Source of the DNA: Ascaphus truei
Lineage: Eukaryota > Chordata > Amphibia > Anura > Ascaphidae
Direction of reading: 5' to 3'
DNA length: 64,000 nt
NCBI GenBank assembly: GCA_036426205.1
Contig: CM071570.1
Coordinates: forward strand, 71,786,995 to 71,850,994
A program made the translations under genes and the position numbers. The notes below the pieces were generated by a model that saw only the letters and a list, made by a program, of their open reading frames with translations, was not told where the DNA came from and ran no database searches. Shown one piece after another: positions 58,028 to 64,000 of the stretch (positions are counted from its first letter, which is position 1; the number at the start of each line of letters is the position of its first letter).

Positions 58028-58250
58028 TCTCTGGAGTTGAACCAAATTAATTTCAGCCTTGGAGACCCCATGCTTCCTGAGTTACAGGCCCAAGTATGGG
58101 GTGCCAGTATCTCCTGTGTGTTTAAATGTCCTGGTCATGTGACACGGGGCATTTAAACAATGCAGGGAGATACCGGGGCCTGTAACTCGGTAAGCAGAGG
58201 CTCCCCGAAGCTGATATTAATACCGCTCAGCTCTGCAGACCCCCTGCTTC
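58028..58250. repeat. Palindromic foldback repeat centred near 58140
   Basis: The left half 'gagaccccatgcttcctgag' and 'ttacaggccc' is answered by 'gggcctgtaactcgg' and 'gcagaggctcc' in the right half, with 'catttaaa' inversions in the middle. The arms are about 100 bases and imperfect. Confidence 0.78.
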
Positions 58251-58369
58251 AAAAAATATGTTATTAAAATAAAATAAAAACAGCTTTATTATCGAGGGTC
58301 AAGAGTTGGTGCCTTAGTAAGATTCAGAGGGTAAAGACAGCAATGGTAAGAACACACATTGATTGGCTT
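58251..58369. other. Short linker, no gene
   Basis: AT-rich, nothing recognised. Confidence 0.4.
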
Positions 58370-58750
58370 TAATTTAATTGCATTTTTTTTTTAGGTTGTC
58401 CATTTACTGCCAATGTGTTTATCTATGCCCCTTTCTGGGTATAGATAAGCACAGTGACAAGCTATGCATTTTTTGGCAAATGCTTGTTTTTATTTAATTG
58501 TTATGTATTGTATTTTTGGTGATTTTTTTAGGTAGCCCATTTATTGTCAATGTGACAATCCATGTCCATATTGTGGGCATGGTTTACTACAGTCAGAATC
58601 AATGGTTTTATTGTGAAATGCTTGTTTTTATTTAATTGTAATGTGTTTTATTTTGTGGCTCTTTTTTTAGCCTGCCCACTCATTTCCATTGTAGCAATCC
58701 TTGCCCATATTGGGGGCATGGTTTACCATTGTGACAATCAATGGGTAGAG
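58370..58750 (+). repeat. Tandem array, ~120-140-bp unit, at least three units
   Basis: Units begin near 58379, 58497 and 58636. Each has a 'tttaattg' start, a T-rich tract, 'aggt/gcc', 'ccattta' and 'gccaatgtg', then a '(c)ccatattgtgggcatggttta' section, then 'aatcaatgg'. A further diverged unit is at about 59110-59240, beyond an interruption. Confidence 0.8.
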
Positions 58751-59204
58751 GGGATGGGGTAGTTGCCCTTGGGAAAGTGGTTAAGCCTCCCGGGTGGGTA
58801 GCGGGGGAGGGGGGTTAACATATTAATTACTATAGCGGTTACTAACCACTAGGGTGATTAAGGGGTTGGTGGTCATTAGTTTGTTTTTTTATTTTAATGT
58901 TGCTGCCCATGGAGGATGAGGAAGATGAGGATGGCCTTCATCATGGCAGGGGTAAGTAGAACTTTAATTTACTTTGTGCTGGCTGGATAATGTTTTATTT
59001 TTTATGGGCAAGTGAGCTATTTTCCAGATCTGGATAATAGGGATTTTGCCGCTTATTGCACTGTATATGTTAGGGGGTGTTGGGGGTAGAGGGGATGGGT
59101 AGAAGGGTTCACATTCATTGCCATTGGGGTTATCTTTGCTCCCATTGAGGGCATAGGTAACCACACAGGAAATCAATGGGTTTATTGGATAGTATTATGT
59201 TTTA

Positions 59205-59428
59205 ATATTTATTGGAGGGTAGAGGGGATAGGTGAAGGTGGTATTTGGCCCATGGTCGGTGTTTATGCCTACTGGGTGGTAGCAGGAGGGGTTAACCACT
59301 TCATTACCTTAGCGGTAACTGCTAAGGTAATGGAGGGGTTAACTCCTCCCGCAACCCTACAGGTAGGCAGAAACACCCACCACAGGCCAAATATAACCTT
59401 CATATACTGCTTTTACCCCCAATAAACC
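59205..59428. repeat. Palindrome centred near 59317, arms ~110 bp
   Basis: 'tttggcc', 'gcctac', 'ggttaacc' and 'attaccttagc' in the left arm return inverted as 'gctaaggtaat', 'ggttaact', 'gtaggc' and 'ggccaaat' in the right arm. The innermost 14 bases are a perfect match around a GGTAACT loop. Confidence 0.85.
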
Positions 59429-59499
59429 GGGCACTGGTATTTAAACTCTTCATTACCTTAGCGGTTAATCTGTAAGGTAAGTAAGCTGCCTGTATTTGT

Positions 59500-60488
59500 A
59501 TCACATAGGATTGAAGCAGTGAGTCTCTGGAGCTGCTTTTAATGCGGGTCAGCTCTGGTAACTCCCGTCATCAATCCGATGCAGTAAAAATAAAAATGTT
59601 CTTGTAAGTCACATTGCGGATCCCATCTCGGCCATCCGTGAGATGGCGAGATGAGAACTGAGATTTGCTTACGAGTTGCAGCCGTGATGTGCTTATCGAA
59701 GCTACCTGAATAGCTTGATATCTCAAGAAATGCAAGTTTGATAGGGCTGGCCTAGCCGGCATGGGTGGCAACAGCCACTGACCGGGGGGTGCGGCCCCTC
59801 CCCCTAACTGTCATGATGGTCACGTGAGCAATCAGGGTGGCCGTTAGTTTTAAATTAGAACCAAGGAACAAGCAACTGTCACTTGTTCCTTGGTGTTGCA
59901 GAGGTTTCCCACCCACCCATCCCTATTAGTTAAATTATTTCGGGTAATTTTATTTCAATGTTAACATTTCTTTATTTTTGCAGATATTTAAGTTAATCTT
60001 TTTGAAAACAAAGAAGAAAATATTGATGGAGGGGTCAGTGGACCAATAGCTTTGTCGCGGCTGCAGTTGCGGGGGGGGGGGGGTAGTTGCTTGTCCCGCC
60101 AGACGGGGCTCGGGGCTGGTAAAGCATGGTGTTGAACCAAGGGGGCAGGTCATCGGGACGTACTTCCGGGTGCCCCCTTTGCGTTGTTCAGCCCTGAGCA
60201 TTCTAGTGAGGATAGGTGGTACGCTATCCCCAGTTGTTATTAATAAATAAGCCGCGGCCGTTTTACCTCCAAAACCGTGTCCTCTCGTTTATATGTATGG
60301 TTTAGGTAGATGGGTATTGGGGGGGGGGGGGGGGAAGCTCGCGCCTCCTTGGTCAGTATTTTTGGAGCTCCTGCACGGTTTGTCTGAGCGGGAGAGCTAC
60401 CGATCGGGAAGAAGCATCTTGAGCGAGTTTGGCAAGTTATCGAAGCTTTCTGAATAGCTACCTATACCAACTCGTTCAAAAAGTGCTC
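59500..60488. repeat. Member of the foldback family shared with 0.84-1.26 kb
   Basis: It contains the gatcccatctc and gaatagct blocks also found near 1.0-1.2 kb. GC-rich sequence and G-runs are at 60071-60083 and 60318-60333. Target duplications are not recognised. Confidence 0.5.
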
Positions 60489-60562
60489 AAAATGCTTGAT
60501 GAGTTAGTTTTCGAACCTACTAGATTATTCTAGTAGGTTCGATAACTAACTCATCAAGCATT
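60489..60562. repeat. Perfect short hairpin, ~35-bp arms
   Basis: The left arm reads 'aaaatgcttgatgagttagt' and 'cgaacctactaga'. The right arm is its inverse, with a loop of about three bases (TTA). It lies at the end of the family described for 59500-60488. Confidence 0.9.
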
Positions 60563-62309
60563 TTCTTGATGAGTCTCATAGCCTCATAGTCTGTTGTGCC
60601 ATGGCCATGGACTAAGGTGCGAATATCAAGAGTTATTTATTAAACTTTATGTTATCTCATGTTGTTCTCTTTGTTCATATCAACATCTTCTCAACACAGC
60701 ATCCTTCCCCCAACTACAACCCTCAGAAAACAGGGTTCTCACAATAGCATGAGCCTGTGCACAGCTCACAGTTTAGTGCATTAATGTATTACATATACAG
60801 TAGCTAACAGTAATTACCAATATGTTTCAAATGTTGACTCTTTGATATGATTGTTCACATAAAAACCCGCAGTATCTATTTTTATGGTTTTAAGAATTTT
60901 AAGTGAGTCCAAACATGGAAAAAAAAAACCTGGAAATGTGAACGATCTTAAGAGTATTGTCGGGACACCGGGACGTTTAATGAAAATCCGGGACACCCAA
61001 GCATACAGTACATACCTTACTTGGAAAAATTACACTGCCATATATGCTATATGCTGCAATACTTTATATACATTATTTCTTTCTTTTTTTTATTTTCAAT
61101 ATATATATATCTATCTTTTTTCTTTCTCTTTCCTTTATTAAGGTTTTTCTTTATTCCACTGCCATCTTTGCAATACCATTCCTACTATATAATGCATATT
61201 GGTAAGTAGCTTCACGTTACAAAAAAAAAGATAAAATAAAGAAACCTTTCGATTGCCTTCGGAAAACATCTGCTGCACAAAGTCAGGCCTAATGACAATA
61301 CAGAGTTTTCTTTTGTGTGCTGATTTTCCTCCAGCTGTACCTAACTATCAAAAGGATCTATCAAAGAAAGCTTTGCCATATATATTGATTCAATACAATT
61401 CAAAAGGCAATCCTCTAACTTCTGGTAAATCTTTTTTACATGCTCTTCATTTTGAAAATTGTCATGAGATATATTAAATTAGTTTACCTCCAAACTGTTG
61501 CTCAGAAAACTGAATTAATTATATATGCCTGTGATTAGTCATACACCCTAAACCTAGAGTAAAAATCCAATGAGTGCAAAATTACTATTTTAATTGTTCT
61601 GTACTGGGGGAATCAGTAGTTATTTCGCAAATGGATGGAATAAAAAGATTCAAACCTTGGAACGACCTTATTTCTCTATGTGTATACCATTGCTGACTTA
61701 TTCACTGATCTAAAGGAGACAAAATAGGGATACTTTTCAAATGAGGATATTGCTAAATAATGATTAAAATAAGTAGGCCCCCTTAGGCGATTTATACCTA
61801 TAGCCATCAAATTCATTTTTTTGTTGTTGCAAATAAATCATTTGGTAAGAGGCTTGTACAAACAATGAAGAAAACAACCTTTTTTTCCACCATTTATTGG
61901 CTTATATATTGTTTATGTATACAGTACATATTTGTCGCACTTTGCTTATTTGATAATGTTGATGCGATTACATATTCCTATCACATTTCACAGCACGGCA
62001 CAGCTGCTATGGTGATTCCAGCACTTAGCATACTATTCACCATTATTAAACAGGCTTTCCAATAATTAGTCAGTGATACAAAAATAATAAGTGGATAAAT
62101 CCATCAGCAATGCCCCCCTTCTTGTAGGATTTCAAATAATAATAGAAAGACGTGTATTTAGATGGCACACATAATAGTGGGGTGCAGATGGGATTGTGTG
62201 GCTTATGATTTGAAAATACACATAAACATATACTTGCTGTATCCATCTATTATCCATTTATTGATGAATCACAAAAAGAGATATTCATTCGGTAGGGAAA
62301 TGACAGACA
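60563..62309. other. AT-rich intergenic DNA, no gene
   Basis: No element with clear ends. A small segment at 60950-61000 has 'gggacaccgggac' direct repeats. Confidence 0.4.
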
Positions 62310-62400
62310 TTGAAATAGAAACATAGTAATTGTCAGCCAGTAAGGACCATTTGACCCACCTACTAATATGTATATTCCCATTTGGCACTCATGACAATAA
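62310..62400. repeat. Short dispersed-repeat fragment
   Basis: The phrase 'gaaacatagtaattg...ccatttgaccca' resembles the 3' part of a common dispersed LINE in frogs. It is truncated on both sides. Confidence 0.4.
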
Positions 62401-62689
62401 GAGAATTACTTTTGTCTCGAAAAACCAGACAGTATACAGAAAAACTGTCAGCATAGAGGAAACATACAACAATAATATGAACATACTGTATTTTTTTTTT
62501 TTTTAAACATGCAAGGCACAAATAATTATTTTTCACGTGCACAGTAAGATAGTAAAAATAGAAACTATTATTTGTCAATAGCATTGGCTATTTACGCAAC
62601 ACAAAAGACTAAAGAAAATCCAATTGCGCTAAAAACACAGATGTAAAAAAAATTGCATAATGGAGAATGCAGGCTTATATACTAATACA

Positions 62690-63170
62690 TAATAAATTAA
62701 TTAATTAATAAAATACAGATACAAAATCAATTCAGTCCAAAAGTCCAAGGTTGGCGCTTTCTTTTCAAGTAGTATTTGCCAATGTATGGCACAAAATAGA
62801 TCAATATAACATAAAAGGGTACACAAGACCATTTCTCATTGTGCAGTACATTTAATAAATAATCAGATAAAAACAAAAGTATACAGTGAGAATATGATTT
62901 CTTGCACATATGACATGGTCCAATGTTCCAATTGCCTCCTTCGGCTGATCTAAGTTGGGGCCTATACTTTCAAGGAGCACCCCTCACCGGTTCTTCTTTT
63001 TTCTACTCTCGCAGGCATTGAAGTGGCATTCGCTCACAAGGGATGTCTAATTGACGTCATGTCCAGCAGCTCACAAGAGAATGGCTTCAGCTCTGATACA
63101 ACCTCTACGCAATTCGTGAGACTCTTCTAACTTTCTAATGGGCAACGGGCATGGCTATGTGGGACCTAAA
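62690..63170 (-). repeat. Terminal-repeat-like element with hammerhead-like motif
   Basis: It contains GACGTCATGTCC (63053-63064) followed by 'cctctacgcaattcgtgag' (63111-63130). The minus strand reads GAATTGCGTAGAGG, a degenerate GAAACGCGTA. The order and spacing resemble the Penelope arm at 53.45-53.64 kb and the repeat at 13.5 kb. Confidence 0.4.
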
Positions 63171-63589
63171 GGACCCATAAAAAGATTTTAAAAAGCCTGA
63201 ATAGATTACTGAAAGTAATCTCTGAATTGTAATAGAAAATCGCTGCACAATAGCTAGTACTTAATAGTTAGAGGATGGGTAATAATTGCATCCACTGTAT
63301 AAATGAATGTATCAAATAAAAATGTTTATACCAAAGAAGGAAATGGAATTGGTTAGCAAATCAAATATATTTGGGGAAAAAGAGAACAAAAGGGGAAAAA
63401 AAGAAAAAAAGAAATATTGGGAATATTTAAATCTGGGTTGATTATCTCCTATAGGAAACATATTTAAAAAAGCTAAGCAGGCTAAGGAAAAAGTATATGG
63501 GAGATATGCATGAAAAGTAAAATATCGGAAAAAAAATAGATAAAAAAATATTAATATTCCTCCAATAGATGTTGGAGAGGATGGGAGGA
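63171..63589. other. AT-rich linker, no gene
   Basis: Nothing recognised. Confidence 0.4.
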
Positions 63590-63960
63590 AGTTGGATCAA
63601 TGTCTCATATATGGTGTGATGCCCTAAAATTTCCCAAACTTGGTCTCAGATTTGTTATATTATTGAAGAATTTACTGGATGTGTAGTACCAATGGATCCG
63701 TTCCATGCATCATTCAATAAAAGAATCAAATCACAGTCCCAAATACTGACTTCATAGGTATTATCGACCACTAGATGCATTATGGTGAGCTACTAGAATC
63801 AAGTGGAACCTCCTCCTGTGGCTATGATTTTGCCTAAATTGAGTGATGTTACCTTATGGAATGTCTCACAAGCTTACTCAATCAAACTCAGTCACATTAT
63901 GCTACTGCCTGAATGTAAATATAATTTTACTGAAGAGGTGAGAGAGACTGACTGACTAAT
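63590..63960 (+). mobile_element. L1-type ORF2 C-terminal fragment, decayed
   Basis: Broken plus-strand frames give SHIWCDALKFPK, then WSQICYIIEEFTG, PMDPFHASF and a VEPPPVAMILPKLSDVTLWNV region. These are in the same order as the C-terminal region of the first LINE at 9040-9350: cysteine-motif neighbourhood, WIQRI, PP-P and WKQPE. Stops and frame changes are frequent. It continues to or beyond the window edge. Confidence 0.55.
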
Positions 63961-64000
63961 GGCTCTCCAAAGTATGTTTCAATGAGTCCCATCCCACACT

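Overview
The window looks like nuclear DNA of a vertebrate, most probably an anuran amphibian. It has one intact developmental gene, NKX2-2, in about 64 kb of AT-rich DNA. The rest is filled with nested relics of L1-type, CR1-type, Penelope-like and Gypsy retroelements, hAT, Harbinger-type and mariner-type MITEs, foldback elements and microsatellites. The repeat style is frog-like; the species cannot be fixed from the sequence. There are no bacterial operons and no CRISPR. Nearly all long open frames outside NKX2-2 are transposon relics or low-complexity shadows.

Layout. About 0.8-1.3 kb is a fragment of a foldback family that returns at 59.5-60.6 kb. From 1.57 to 10.29 kb a minus-strand CR1-type LINE is split by a 7.1-kb plus-strand L1-type LINE with ORF1, ORF2, a poly(A) tail and an imperfect ~15-bp target duplication. 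A long near-perfect palindrome lies at 12.46-12.85 kb. From 14.6 to 29.3 kb the DNA is comparatively poor in repeats and holds NKX2-2: a candidate Shh/Gli-responsive enhancer with an exact GACCACCCA at 23.32 kb, a promoter-proximal block, coding exon 1 (25244-25502), an 894-bp intron, coding exon 2 (26397-26950) and a 3'UTR ending near 27.63 kb. The predicted protein is 270 aa with TN motif, NK2 homeodomain and NK2-specific domain.

Downstream the DNA is repeat-dense. It contains an inverted-repeat element with a nested MITE (29.5-30.6 kb); a 2.36-kb hAT-type element with a perfect 8-bp target duplication, carrying a second copy of the same MITE (31.69-34.05 kb); a large inverted-repeat element with a hammerhead-like motif at its centre (34.4-35.1 kb); a second CR1 copy; a hAT transposase relic (42 kb); a relative of the first hAT element (45.4-47.6 kb); a decayed minus-strand Gypsy element with LTR, primer site, gag, protease, RNase H and integrase remnants, invaded by at least three smaller elements (47.6-52.7 kb); a head-to-head pair of Penelope-like elements separated by ~160 bp of almost pure G (52.97-57.35 kb); a cluster of palindromes and a ~125-bp tandem array (58-60.6 kb); and a second L1-type fragment at the right edge.

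The most interesting hidden signal is a motif of about 35-45 nt that recurs at about ten places on both strands. It resembles a type I hammerhead ribozyme: a CTGANGA-like box, a short hairpin, then GAAA followed by ACGCGT-like sequence and a GTA, GTC or ATA site. It sits in the Penelope arms and at the centres of several foldback elements that otherwise look unrelated. Most copies are degenerate, and nearly all carry extra bases after the CTGANGA box, so activity is unproven.
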